From Pedobacter cryoconitis (GTDB lineage: Bacteria > Bacteroidota > Bacteroidia > Sphingobacteriales > Sphingobacteriaceae): 64,000 nt of DNA. Positions 48,830 to 58,061 of this stretch are shown here, in pieces. The position numbers and the translations under genes were made by a program. The notes under the pieces are model-generated. The model saw nothing but the letters and a program-made list of their open reading frames with translations. It searched no databases and was not told the origin of the DNA. Every line of letters starts with the position of its first letter. The first letter of the stretch is position 1. The stretch is from contig NZ_JACHCC010000001.1 of NCBI RefSeq assembly GCF_014207135.1, positions 1 to 64,000 of the forward strand. Direction: 5' to 3'.

Positions 48830-49696
48830 TTACAGGCTTACTTTTCTCGCAGGCTGCATATGATAATCTACAAGATCATCTATAGGAGAGCGGATGATCT
48901 TACCTACACCCATTTCATATCTGTCAGCAACAATGCTCAGAATATCTCTGAAGCTGTATCCAACCGAACCTACACAGTTCAAGGAATAATCTTTATAGTT
49001 CGGGTAATGAATTACCAGATTCTCAAAAAATGCCGTGAAAGCATATTCAACTGTTGAGAATGCATAATCTTCGTAGTTGTCTTTGAAGTCGTACAGGAAT
49101 TTACTGAAACCGGCACAAAAACGGTTTGGAAGTGGTTTGTTGTAGATATGATCGAAGATGTCTTCGTTTGTTAAAGCAAAGTTGTCATAGAAACTCTCGC
49201 GTAATCCTTTAGGCATATAACCCTTCATGTAATCACCAAGGATACGTTTACCTATAAAGCATCCGCTACCCTCATCTCCAAGAAAATAACCCAGAGAATC
49301 AATGTTCAGAGAAATATCATTTCCATTATAAAGACAAGAGTTAGTTCCTGTACCTAATATAGCTGCAAAACCTGGCTCATCACCAAGCAATGCTCTGCAG
49401 GAAGCCAGTAAGTCATGACCGATAAAGATCGCTGCATTGACGAAAACCTGACCCATGGCATCAGCCACGATTTTTTTAAGCGCGTCGGTTGAACAACCGG
49501 CACCATAGTAATATACTTCTGTTAATTTGTCTGCCTCTAAATGATCTGGTAAAGACTTTTTTAAAGATTCAACAATGTAATCTGTACGGGAAAAATACGG
49601 ATTATAACCTTCGGTATTAAAATGAATTTTTCTACCAGCTTCATTAATTAAACACCAATTGGTTTTGGTTGAACCACCATCTGCAATAACTATCAT
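48830..49696 (-). CDS. N-acetylglucosamine kinase-like protein (BadF/BadG family)
   Basis: A 288-residue ASKHA-fold kinase. Phosphate 1 is DGGSTKTNW at residues 6-14, phosphate 2 is ILGTGTNSCLYNG near 113-125, and the active site has the FIGHDLLAS Asp. These are intact, in contrast to the paralog at 46135-46977. It likely phosphorylates an amino sugar such as GlcNAc; glucosamine is an alternative. It stands alone on the minus strand, with a 594-base AT-rich gap upstream. Confidence 0.85.
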   Translation of the reverse strand: MIVIADGGSTKTNWCLINEAGRKIHFNTEGYNPYFSRTDYIVESLKKSLPDHLEADKLTEVYYYGAGCSTDALKKIVADAMGQVFVNAAIFIGHDLLASCRALLGDEPGFAAILGTGTNSCLYNGNDISLNIDSLGYFLGDEGSGCFIGKRILGDYMKGYMPKGLRESFYDNFALTNEDIFDHIYNKPLPNRFCAGFSKFLYDFKDNYEDYAFSTVEYAFTAFFENLVIHYPNYKDYSLNCVGSVGYSFRDILSIVADRYEMGVGKIIRSPIDDLVDYHMQPARKVSL

Positions 49697-50290
49697 CTTA
49701 ATTTGTTTTTTGGGGGGTAAAAGTAAATATTCCTGACATTTTCAAAAGTTTTTTTTATTGAAGTATATATTGTTTTTTAATGGTAATGAATCTATCATGA
49801 TTTTATTTTCATTTCGTTGTGTGATTTGAAAAATCATGATGGTTCCATTTTTAGGTTTTTTTTAACGGTCCTGTATGATGCATGCTGCCGGCTCAGTTTT
49901 TTTACCAGATATCTGCATTTATATTAGTACTTATTGTTTAATGTTGCTGTTAATTCTAGTGTTTAGCTCTTGTTTTATTTGTTAATTTAACTGATGTTCT
50001 TTTTTATGTTTATCATAAACGTCAGATATACAGTTAGTAAGATGACAGGTTTTAGATATTGTTAAATTAACACTAAGATAAAATTACACTAGTTATTTTA
50101 AATTCCAAATTTTAATATTTTATTACACTTTATTATTGCTAGAATATTCTTCAAATATACTCAAACATTAAATTTTAAAATACTCATAACTAGGTATCAG
50201 AGAATTTAATATGGTATTTCTGGCAGCGGCGAATAAAAATGCTTTGATGTACGCTGTATTTATGATAATTTCACCTTTAATGATAAAAGT
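49697..50290. other. 594-base AT-rich non-coding gap with palindromes
   Basis: No ORF that I would support. It holds GTTAATTTAAC (49981-49991) and its reverse complement GTTAAATTAAC (50061-50071) exactly 80 bases apart, and GTTTATCATAAAC (50008-50020) between them. These could be operators for either divergent gene. A TTTG-N19-TAATTTCA promoter-like pair for the threonine aldolase lies at 50243-50273. Confidence 0.5.
50243..50273 (+). promoter_or_regulatory. Candidate promoter of the ltaE-accC-ribE operon
   Basis: TTTG (50243-50246), exactly 19 bases of spacer and TAATTTCA (50266-50273). The last two bases of the -7 element are off consensus. The start codon is 18 bases downstream. Confidence 0.4.
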
Positions 50291-51331
50291 ATGCAAAAGA
50301 AAATAGATTTTAGAAGTGATACGGTGACCCTGCCAACTGAAGGAATGATTAATGCGATGATGACGGCCAGGGTTGGGGATGATGTGTATGGAGAAGACGA
50401 AACGGTAACTGAACTTGAGCATAAATTATCCGGACTTTTTAATATGGAAGCTGGTTTGTTTTGTCCTTCTGGTACAATGACTAATCAGATAGCAATCAAA
50501 TGTTTTACACGGCCGATGGACGAAGTAATTTGCGATCAGACTGCCCATGTATACCGTTATGAAGGCGGAGGTATTGCTTTTCATTCTTCAGCATCAGTCA
50601 GATTACTGAATGGTCCCAGAGGGATATTAAGTCCTGGACTAATAGCCCCGGAAATCAATGAAGATAATATTCATTATCCTAATTCCAGTCTTGTCGTGTT
50701 GGAAAACACAGTTAATAAGGGGGGAGGAGCCTGTTATACACTGGAGCAGATTGAACCCATTCATGCATTGTGTAAGCGTAATGGACTGAAGCTCCATCTG
50801 GATGGGGCAAGAATTTTTAATGCATTGGTGAAAACAGGGGATTCTGCAGGTAATTATGGTCAGTATTTTGACGGTATTTCTGTTTGTCTTTCCAAAGGTC
50901 TGGGGGCACCGGTAGGTTCGGTTCTACTGGGCTCGGGGGAAACAATTCATCAGGCAAGAAAGATCAGGAAAGCTTTCGGAGGAGGAATGAGGCAGGCTGG
51001 TTTTCTGGCAGCAGCTGGTATATATGCACTGGATCATCATATAACCCGGCTTTCGGAAGATCATTTTCATGCACAATTGCTGGCTGATGCTTTGGCAAAT
51101 GTTAGCTTTGTTTCAGAGGTAATGCCAGTAGAAACGAATATTGTTATTTTTAAAATGGCTGAGGGATATACTGCCGGAAGTGTATTGAAAAGTCTTGCCG
51201 GGCAAGGAATTTTATGTGGTGCTACCGGGCCTGATACCCTTAGATTTGTTACACATTTAAATGTGAGCGCTGATCAGATCACTCAGGCTATTGAGCTTAT
51301 TACAAGGCTGAAACCTGTTAAAGATTATTAA
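50291..51331 (+). CDS. ltaE: Low-specificity L-threonine aldolase
   Basis: A 346-residue PLP enzyme that splits threonine into glycine and acetaldehyde. The start (DFRSDTVTLPTEGM) is diagnostic of the family. The active site shows HLDGARIFNA and the Schiff-base lysine in VCLSKGLGAPVGS near residue 201. It is followed at 8 bases by accC and then by ribE, so the three are probably one operon of metabolically mixed genes. Confidence 0.92.
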   Translation: MQKKIDFRSDTVTLPTEGMINAMMTARVGDDVYGEDETVTELEHKLSGLFNMEAGLFCPSGTMTNQIAIKCFTRPMDEVICDQTAHVYRYEGGGIAFHSSASVRLLNGPRGILSPGLIAPEINEDNIHYPNSSLVVLENTVNKGGGACYTLEQIEPIHALCKRNGLKLHLDGARIFNALVKTGDSAGNYGQYFDGISVCLSKGLGAPVGSVLLGSGETIHQARKIRKAFGGGMRQAGFLAAAGIYALDHHITRLSEDHFHAQLLADALANVSFVSEVMPVETNIVIFKMAEGYTAGSVLKSLAGQGILCGATGPDTLRFVTHLNVSADQITQAIELITRLKPVKDY

Positions 51332-51339
51332 AAAATATT

Positions 51340-52824
51340 ATGAAGAAACTTTTGGTTGCCAACAGAGGGGAGATAGCTTTGCGTATCATGCGTTCTGCAA
51401 AAGAGATGGGAATTCTGACTGTGGCTGTATTTTCGGAAGCTGACAGAGAAGCTCTTCATGTACGTTATGCGGATGAGGCTATTTTAATAGGCCCTGCACC
51501 AGCAAATCAGTCTTACCTGGTAGGGGAAAAAATTATTGAGGCTTGCCGGATAACGGGGGCAGAGGCAATACACCCAGGTTATGGTTTTTTATCTGAGAAT
51601 GCGGCCTTCGCGAGAATGGTAAAGGAAGCGGGATTAATTCTGATTGGACCTTCGCCGGAAGCTATGGCGGTTATGGGAAATAAGTTATCAGCAAAAGCTG
51701 CAGCGCTTAAATATCAGATTCCAATGGTTCCGGGAACAGAAGAGGCTATCACGGATGTAGAAGAAGCAAAACGCAGGGCCCAGGAAGTTGGCTTTCCTAT
51801 TCTGATTAAAGCTGCTGCGGGTGGTGGTGGAAAGGGGATGAGGATCGTGGAAGAACCCGGGGCTTTCGAAGAGCAGATGCAGCTGGCAGTCAGTGAGGCT
51901 AAATCAGCATTTGGTGATGGAGCGGTTTTTATAGAAAGATATGTTTCTTCACCCAGACATATAGAAATACAGGTTCTTGGTGATAATTATGGAAATATCG
52001 TCCATCTTTTTGAAAGAGAATGTTCTATTCAGAGAAGACATCAGAAGGTCATTGAAGAAGCTCCTTCCAGTGTATTAAGTCCTGAGATCAGAGAGAAGAT
52101 GGGAAAATGTGCAGTTGATGTTGCCCGGTCTGTTAATTATACGGGAGCCGGGACAGTCGAGTTCATCCTGGATGAAAATCTGGATTTCTTTTTTCTTGAA
52201 ATGAATACCCGTTTACAGGTTGAACATCCGGTTACTGAACTGATCACGGGGCTGGATCTTGTTAAAGAGCAGATTAAAATTGCCAGAGGAGAAAAACTGG
52301 GCTACAGCCAGGAAGATTTAAAAATTAACGGACATGCTATCGAATTAAGGGTATATGCAGAAGACCCAAAACATAATTTTCTTCCTGATATCGGTACATT
52401 GAAAACTTACCGGACACCTAAGGGGAACGGGGTAAGAGTGGATGATGGTTTTGAACAGGGAATGGAAATACCTGTATATTATGACCCTATGATTGCTAAA
52501 CTGATAACTTACGGTGCTGATCGTTCTGAGGCTATTTCCAGAATGCTCAGGGCAATTTCAGAATATGACATTACGGGCATTCAAACTACACTGAACTTTG
52601 GTAAATTTGTCATGGAACATGAAGCATTTACTTCTGGAAATTTTAATACACATTTCGTAGGTAAATATTTCAATCCGGAAAATAAGGAAAATACAGATGA
52701 AGACGAAGCGCTGATGGCAGCAATAGTCGCATTAAGAAATTTAAAGAAAAAAAATAATGCTGTTGTGATTGAAACGACGGCAGGTACATCAGGTAACTGG
52801 CTTAAAAACCGGAAAAAATATTAA
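51340..52824 (+). CDS. accC: Biotin carboxylase (acetyl-CoA/acyl-CoA carboxylase subunit)
   Basis: A 494-residue ATP-grasp biotin carboxylase. LLVANRGEIALRIMR starts it, followed by GYGFLSENAAFA, the ATP loop AAAGGGGKGMR near residue 160, and EMNTRLQVEHPVTE near 288-301. It is about 45 residues longer than E. coli AccC, with a charged C-terminal tail. No accB or biotin-carrier gene is adjacent, so it may serve acetyl-CoA or propionyl-CoA/pyruvate carboxylase in trans. Confidence 0.9.
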   Translation: MKKLLVANRGEIALRIMRSAKEMGILTVAVFSEADREALHVRYADEAILIGPAPANQSYLVGEKIIEACRITGAEAIHPGYGFLSENAAFARMVKEAGLILIGPSPEAMAVMGNKLSAKAAALKYQIPMVPGTEEAITDVEEAKRRAQEVGFPILIKAAAGGGGKGMRIVEEPGAFEEQMQLAVSEAKSAFGDGAVFIERYVSSPRHIEIQVLGDNYGNIVHLFERECSIQRRHQKVIEEAPSSVLSPEIREKMGKCAVDVARSVNYTGAGTVEFILDENLDFFFLEMNTRLQVEHPVTELITGLDLVKEQIKIARGEKLGYSQEDLKINGHAIELRVYAEDPKHNFLPDIGTLKTYRTPKGNGVRVDDGFEQGMEIPVYYDPMIAKLITYGADRSEAISRMLRAISEYDITGIQTTLNFGKFVMEHEAFTSGNFNTHFVGKYFNPENKENTDEDEALMAAIVALRNLKKKNNAVVIETTAGTSGNWLKNRKKY

Positions 52825-52830
52825 AGAATT

Positions 52831-53415
52831 ATGTTTACAGGTATTATTGAGACACTAGGAACGGTTAAAGAGATTAACGGAGAAGGAACAAATCTTCATT
52901 TTACTATTGAATCTGATCTGAGCAATGAATTGAAGATTGACCAGAGTGTATCCCACAATGGAGTATGTTTAACAGTAGTGGCGCTGACTGATACTACACA
53001 TACGGTTACAGCGATTCAGGAGACTCTGGAAAAGAGTAATATGCAGTACCTGAATCAGGGGATGATTGTGAACCTGGAAAGATGTATGCAAATGAATGGA
53101 AGACTTGATGGGCATATTGTTCAGGGGCATGTTGACCAGACTGCTGTTTGTGTACTGAGACAAGAGTTAGACGGGAGCTGGGAATACCGGTTTAAATATG
53201 ACAGCAGTAATGGTAACGTAACAGTAGAAAAGGGATCTGTTTGTGTGAATGGAATCAGTCTGACTGTGGTTAATTCTACAGTTGATGAATTCTCTGTATT
53301 TATCATCCCATATACTTTTGAACATACGAATATGCAGGAGGTAAATGTTGGAGATACGGTAAATTTAGAATTTGATATAATTGGTAAATATGTAGCACGT
53401 TTACTCCATCAATAA
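52831..53415 (+). CDS. ribE: Riboflavin synthase, alpha chain
   Basis: Dismutates two lumazine molecules to riboflavin. It is 194 residues with two lumazine-binding repeats: the first begins MFTGIIETLGTV, and the second carries GHIVQGHVDQ and CVNGISLTVV. The start is 6 bases after accC. The last codons (LLHQ, stop) lie in a 17-bp inverted repeat shared with the end of the convergent TPR gene. Confidence 0.95.
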   Translation: MFTGIIETLGTVKEINGEGTNLHFTIESDLSNELKIDQSVSHNGVCLTVVALTDTTHTVTAIQETLEKSNMQYLNQGMIVNLERCMQMNGRLDGHIVQGHVDQTAVCVLRQELDGSWEYRFKYDSSNGNVTVEKGSVCVNGISLTVVNSTVDEFSVFIIPYTFEHTNMQEVNVGDTVNLEFDIIGKYVARLLHQ

Positions 53416-53438
53416 CCATTGGGTTATTGATGGAGTAA
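53401..53438. terminator. Stem-loop formed by the ends of two convergent genes
   Basis: TTACTCCATCAATAACC (53401-53417) pairs exactly with 53422-53438 around a 4-base loop. It lacks a clear T tract, so termination or mRNA protection are both possible. Each arm encodes the last residues LLHQ-stop of one gene. Confidence 0.55.
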
Positions 53439-54572
53439 AACCAATCGCTGTTTGATATAATCAAGTACTTCTCTGTACTTTTCAGGATCAGGGTTGCTGT
53501 TTAAGAATTTTTTATAATATTTGACAGCAACCTTTTTATTGTTCAGTTTTCCATCATTCAATAAAGCGAGATTGTAGTAGACTTCTCCTTTATTCTCAAA
53601 ACCCAGGCTCTTCTGATAACTCTGACCGGCCTTTTTTAACTGTTCAGTTTTTTCATAAACTTCCCCCAGGATTTTATAGTAATTAGACATATAAGGGGAG
53701 ATCCCCTCTTTGATTGATTTAGTCATGTAATCAGCTGCATGTGGATAGTCTTTTAATTCGCGATAGCATAAGGCTGTATAATATAGGGTAGATTCATTTT
53801 GCTGTTCCATATGTTCAATGGTCTTGAATAACCGGAGTGACTTGTCGTATGATTTTGATGCAAAATATATTTTACCCATATTATTCAAAACGTAACTGGA
53901 GCTATCTCCATAAGCCATTAGCGTTTCTCCTGTAAGAATTGCTTCATCCATTTTTTTTAAAGCAAGGCAAACGGGGAGTTTTGCTTTTAATAGGATCATA
54001 TTGGCTGTATCTGCAGCTAAAGCGGGCTTCAATACCAGATAAGCAGAATCGTTCTTTTTGGTGAGATTGAAGCTATTAGCCAGGTCGAAAGCAACATCAG
54101 GATCGGCAGGGGCCAGTGCATTTGCCTTTTTTAAATAAAGCTGTTTTTCCGGGCTCATCGGATTGGGCACTATTGAAGCAAGCTGTTTGTATACATTAAA
54201 ATTCATACTGTCCAGCTTAATGATCTCCAGATAATACCTTTTCGCTTTATTATCATCGCCTCTGCGCCTTCCGATACTGGCCAGATTAAACAAAACCGGC
54301 AAACTCGCTGGCTGAAGGGCATATAATTTCATGTAATTCTTTTCTGCAAGAGGTAAATTCCCTGCCATCATACTGGTATAAGCCAGCTGCGAAATTTCTT
54401 TTGGATCTTTTGAATTCTCACCATAAAGGGTCTGCAGATACATAGCAGCGTCCTTGAAACGTTGATTTTGATAATATTCTAAAAGTTTTTCCTTGTCCAG
54501 AATATTTCCGGACTGAGCGAAACCTGTCAGGGTATAACAGCAAAAACAGCTTAAAAGAATCAATAATTTCAT
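53424..54572 (-). CDS. Tetratricopeptide-repeat protein, exported
   Basis: A 382-residue protein with a signal peptide (LLILLSCFCCYTLTGFAQ) and about eight TPR-like helix pairs, such as KSYDKSLRLFKTIEH. It probably sits in the periplasm or at the outer membrane and mediates protein contacts. A 38-bp perfect palindrome lies 6 bases upstream of its start. No partner can be named. Confidence 0.75.
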   Translation of the reverse strand: MKLLILLSCFCCYTLTGFAQSGNILDKEKLLEYYQNQRFKDAAMYLQTLYGENSKDPKEISQLAYTSMMAGNLPLAEKNYMKLYALQPASLPVLFNLASIGRRRGDDNKAKRYYLEIIKLDSMNFNVYKQLASIVPNPMSPEKQLYLKKANALAPADPDVAFDLANSFNLTKKNDSAYLVLKPALAADTANMILLKAKLPVCLALKKMDEAILTGETLMAYGDSSSYVLNNMGKIYFASKSYDKSLRLFKTIEHMEQQNESTLYYTALCYRELKDYPHAADYMTKSIKEGISPYMSNYYKILGEVYEKTEQLKKAGQSYQKSLGFENKGEVYYNLALLNDGKLNNKKVAVKYYKKFLNSNPDPEKYREVLDYIKQRLVLLHQ

Positions 54573-54577
54573 AGCGT

Positions 54578-54615
54578 TAAATCTTTATAACTAATATATT
54601 AGTTATAAAGATTTA
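54578..54615. repeat. 38-bp perfect palindrome between divergent genes
   Basis: The arms TAAATCTTTATAACTAATA (54578-54596) and 54597-54615 are exact reverse complements without a loop. It lies just upstream of the TPR gene start. It could form a cruciform, an RNA hairpin in the TPR leader, or be an operator. Confidence 0.7.
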
Positions 54616-54737
54616 ATCCTAGTCATAAATTATTTTATTTGGGAACATAACTCTGAAAATTCCTTAAAATCGAATCTCTGGCAAGGTAATTGGTTGATTA
54701 TGAATATAAATGTTTGATAAAAATAAATTTTAATCAT

Positions 54738-55040
54738 ATGGATACTTTAAAGAAGTTTGAGTTGATGGAGAAGATTGTAAGAGAGTTAGAGGATTTACAA
54801 CACTCACAACAGGCAATTATTCAAAAGATAGGAAAAATTGAAGTTGATAATATTGAACTGAGTGATAAGAAACTAGATAAAGATTTGCCAGATATGCATC
54901 AACGTGTTGCTGATAACCTGGATACAATTGTTGAGATATTAGCTTATTTCGCTGATAAAACTCAGAATTTCGGGAGCAAAAATAATGTCGATGCCTTAAA
55001 AGAGAAACAAATTATAAATGAGGCTACTGGAAATAGCTAA
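54738..55040 (+). CDS. Small helical protein of unknown function
   Basis: From the ATG at 54738 it is 100 residues, highly charged and helical (KKFELMEKIVRELEDLQHSQQ at the start, in part), with heptad-like spacing suggesting a coiled coil. The frame extends upstream to 54690, but the extension is not protein-like. No family was recognised. The downstream terminator supports a real gene. Confidence 0.6.
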   Translation: MDTLKKFELMEKIVRELEDLQHSQQAIIQKIGKIEVDNIELSDKKLDKDLPDMHQRVADNLDTIVEILAYFADKTQNFGSKNNVDALKEKQIINEATGNS

Positions 55041-55061
55041 AGAACAGATTTACATTTTATA

Positions 55062-55089
55062 AAGAAAGCCCTGTTTATAGGGCTTTCTT
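55062..55089. terminator. Bidirectional terminator
   Basis: AAGAAAGCCCT (55062-55072) pairs with AGGGCTTTCTT (55079-55089) around a 6-base loop, between the small helical gene and the convergent sensor kinase, whose stop codon lies at its edge. Confidence 0.75.
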
Positions 55090-56854
55090 ATGCCGGAGAT
55101 CTTGGGATTTGCAAAATAAACCGGGTTCCTGAACCGGGTTCACTTTCTACAGTAATAGTACCTTCATTCCTCTCCATAAAGTCCCAGCAGACCATCAGCC
55201 CGATTCCTGTGCCTTTCTCATTTTGTGTTCCTCTGCTGGAGAAGTTTTCGCCTTTAAAAAGTTTCTGCAGGTTTTCGGGTGAAATACCCACACCATTGTC
55301 CTCAATATGCAGTTCAACATATTCTTTGCTCAGATCAAAAGCAGAGATTTTGATCTGGCCATTTTTATGACAGAACTTAATTGCATTAATTATCAGGTTC
55401 CTGATGACAATCTGCATCATCAGCAGATCAGCAAAAGCTTCCAGGTCATCTGGTAAAGTCAGGCTGATAGCTATGTCTTTTCCTGCAGCGGCTTTGAGGT
55501 GATAGTTTACTTCAGAATTAATCAGACTTCTTAAATCAAAGAAATCTTTATTGATCCCATAACCTTTCAGCTGGCTTCTTGACCAGTGCAGTATATTTTC
55601 TAATAAATCAGTCGTATAGGAGATGTCTTTAGTTAGGGTAGGGGAAAGAAATTTGAATTCTTCCGGACTTATGGTGTCATCTGAAGTCATTTTTAGTACT
55701 TCCGCCAGGTTCAGTAAAGGGCCTCTGAGATCATGTGCCATTATGGAAAATATTCTGTCCTTTAACTGGTTTAGCTTTTGTAGTTCTTCGGTTTGCCGGA
55801 TAGATTTTAAGGCTTCCTGTCTGACATTGGTTAAATCCTGAAGTTTAATGATAGTGGCATTACGGTTAAGTTTGTTCTCATTCATAAAACAGATGTCCGC
55901 TTCCAGATCGAAAACGCCATTGGCCGTATGAACAAGCAATTCAATTTTTCCAGATTCCTGCTGATTCAGTAAATCGAGTAATTCTGGCTGATACTGAAGT
56001 AAATCATTAATGTCTTTACCTATGATTTTATCAGATTGATATACACTAATATATTTTTTAAATGCTGAGTTATAATCTATAACCCGGTTACGATGATCCA
56101 GTACAATGAAACCATCCCGCATCAGCTCTAAAACTTTTTCTCTGGCAATAGGAAGAACATTGAATATTTTAAACCTGTATATGGCCATAAATATCAGAAT
56201 TGTAGAGATCAAAAAAGCGAATGGGGTAATATCCAGGTTAGGTATGGGTCTTAATCTAATCAGATAGGAGAAATTGGCAATCCAGGGAATAATTGAGGCA
56301 GCCAGAATTATCTGGTTCTGTTTTTTATAGATCCGGTCAGAGATCCTGAATTTCTGAACGAGGAAATAGGTCCCTGCAAACAACAGGATGTAAAAGTACA
56401 CGATGAAAAAATAGAAGCCAATTCCTGGAGCAATCTTCAGCATTGGAAAACTTCCGCTTTGATCGAGACTGAGTTGCTTATAATGGAGATGATGAAATTT
56501 GTTGGTCCAGACCAGTAGTAAAGTGAGTACAGGCATAACAGTAATCAGGAGCTTATTCCTTGTTTTCTTTAACCATTTTTCTTTTCCTGCCAGATCTATA
56601 CAGAACAGAAACCAGGTTAATGGCACTGACACAATACCTATGTATTCAATATTAATCAGCACCTTCATCTGATCAAGCGTTGTACTCGCTAATTCAAAGC
56701 CATAGGCTAAAGACCAGATAGAAGTAGATAACATCAGATAACCAACCCAGCTAACTGTTCCTTTTTCATTATTAAGGATGTAACCGGATAGTAAAAACGT
56801 CATACTGCCAGAGATAATCAGGCTCAGTGCATAGAGATTGAAAGCAAAATTCAT
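55088..56854 (-). CDS. Membrane sensor histidine kinase (7TM-PAS-HisKA-HATPase)
   Basis: A 588-residue kinase. About seven membrane segments in the first 225 residues resemble the histidine-kinase N-terminal 7TM module. A PAS domain follows (DGFIVLDHRNRVIDYN), then HisKA with IMAHDLRGPLLN (phosphorylated His near residue 373) and a HATPase with DNGVGISPENL and GTGIGLMVC. No response regulator is next to it, so it is an orphan whose partner lies elsewhere. Confidence 0.9.
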   Translation of the reverse strand: MNFAFNLYALSLIISGSMTFLLSGYILNNEKGTVSWVGYLMLSTSIWSLAYGFELASTTLDQMKVLINIEYIGIVSVPLTWFLFCIDLAGKEKWLKKTRNKLLITVMPVLTLLLVWTNKFHHLHYKQLSLDQSGSFPMLKIAPGIGFYFFIVYFYILLFAGTYFLVQKFRISDRIYKKQNQIILAASIIPWIANFSYLIRLRPIPNLDITPFAFLISTILIFMAIYRFKIFNVLPIAREKVLELMRDGFIVLDHRNRVIDYNSAFKKYISVYQSDKIIGKDINDLLQYQPELLDLLNQQESGKIELLVHTANGVFDLEADICFMNENKLNRNATIIKLQDLTNVRQEALKSIRQTEELQKLNQLKDRIFSIMAHDLRGPLLNLAEVLKMTSDDTISPEEFKFLSPTLTKDISYTTDLLENILHWSRSQLKGYGINKDFFDLRSLINSEVNYHLKAAAGKDIAISLTLPDDLEAFADLLMMQIVIRNLIINAIKFCHKNGQIKISAFDLSKEYVELHIEDNGVGISPENLQKLFKGENFSSRGTQNEKGTGIGLMVCWDFMERNEGTITVESEPGSGTRFILQIPRSPA

Positions 56855-56941
56855 TAGGAAACGGATTGCTAATTGTGTTAAGAGGTCAAAGCAAATCTAT
56901 GAAATAAGCCTAGATTAATTTAAATTGGCTTAATTTAGTTT

Positions 56942-56957
56942 GGAATAAAAATATTCC
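56942..56957. promoter_or_regulatory. Palindrome upstream of the outer-membrane barrel gene
   Basis: GGAATA-AAAA-TATTCC is a perfect inverted repeat 127 bases before the barrel gene, in the gap from 56855. It is a possible operator. Nothing else in the gap is supported. Confidence 0.3.
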
Positions 56958-57083
56958 TAATTTTACTCCACATAAAATAACAAATGTAACCCAGTTGTAG
57001 AACTGCCAGAATTATGTTTCTTTAAATTTTAAATTAAAGGAATAAGCTCAAACAGAATTATGACTATAAAAAAACAAGAACTT

Positions 57084-57674
57084 ATGAAAAAAATTATTTT
57101 ATTCTCCATGTTTATCTGCTTTAGTGGTTTGGCCTTCGGACAGATACTACCGAGTTTCCAGTTTGGTATTAAAGGAGGAGCCAATCTATCTAAATTCAGC
57201 ACTACCAATACTTTTGGAAGTGATAACTCAGCAGGTTATTACGCTGGAGTCTGGGCAAGAATAGGCGCAGCAGGCATACATTTTCAACCAGAGCTTTATT
57301 TGTCTGGTAAAAATGCCAAAATGGTGAGTACCGCAGACGGAACAGAAAATAAAGTGAAATTCACAAGTCTTGATGTGCCTTTACTGATTGGTACTAAAAT
57401 CGGTGCTGCTGGTGTAGGAATACGTTTAAATACTGGTCCTGTAGTTTCATTTATTCTGGATGATAAACAATCTGCCGGAAGTGCTGTGGGGAAAGTTTTC
57501 AACGGAGACTTCAAAAAACAGAATTTCGCATGGCAGTTTGGAGCCGGTTTAGATGTAGGTAAAATTGGTGTAGACCTGAGATATGAGGCAGGTATTTCCA
57601 AATTAGGAAAAACAGGCTATGATGGTCAGCGGTTAAACTTGTTCACCTTAGGACTGGCACTTAAACTTTTCTAG
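57084..57674 (+). CDS. Outer-membrane beta-barrel protein (PorT/OmpA-like barrel type)
   Basis: From the ATG at 57084 it is 196 residues with a signal peptide (MKKIILFSMFICFSGLAFGQ) and the start QFGIKGGANLSKFS, diagnostic of the Bacteroidota PF13568 barrel family. Strands continue to a final LFTLGLALKLF. The upstream ATG at 57060 adds 8 residues before the signal. Role unknown. A terminator follows. Confidence 0.85.
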   Translation: MKKIILFSMFICFSGLAFGQILPSFQFGIKGGANLSKFSTTNTFGSDNSAGYYAGVWARIGAAGIHFQPELYLSGKNAKMVSTADGTENKVKFTSLDVPLLIGTKIGAAGVGIRLNTGPVVSFILDDKQSAGSAVGKVFNGDFKKQNFAWQFGAGLDVGKIGVDLRYEAGISKLGKTGYDGQRLNLFTLGLALKLF

Positions 57675-57697
57675 AATTAATTTTAAATTTTCTTTTT

Positions 57698-57735
57698 AAG
57701 AGGGTAATCCATAATGGGTTACCCTCTTTTTTTGG
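57698..57735 (+). terminator. Intrinsic terminator of the barrel gene
   Basis: AAGAGGGTAA (57698-57707) pairs with TTACCCTCTT (57719-57728), followed by T5. Confidence 0.9.
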
Positions 57736-57782
57736 CGTTAAATTTGCTGCATTCATCTTCCCTGACCTTAAATTATTCTGAT

Positions 57783-58061
57783 ATGAGTATTAAAGAATTG
57801 TTATTGAATGGAACCAGCTTTTTATTGCTGATGAAAGAGTATGCAGTCGATATTGCAGACATTAAAATTAAGGACGAAGATGTGCTTAATGTACAGTTTT
57901 TGCAACACCCCCAGGTTACAAAGGAGAGTATTTGTATCGAAGGCAAAAATAAAGATGGGATCATTAATTTTTTTGGGACACTCCATTATAATCTGAGGAG
58001 TAAACTAGCTGTTTTTGAAATGCAGGGATTTGAGCGGTCTGCAGTGCAGGAACTTACTTAG
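57783..58061 (+). CDS. Small hypothetical protein
   Basis: From the ATG at 57783 it is 92 residues (MSIKELLLNGTSFLLLMKEY ... ). The open frame reaches back to 57714, but that overlaps the previous terminator. Mixed helix and strand, no motif recognised. Its last 4 bases overlap the stop of the convergent BrkB-type gene. Confidence 0.5.
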   Translation: MSIKELLLNGTSFLLLMKEYAVDIADIKIKDEDVLNVQFLQHPQVTKESICIEGKNKDGIINFFGTLHYNLRSKLAVFEMQGFERSAVQELT

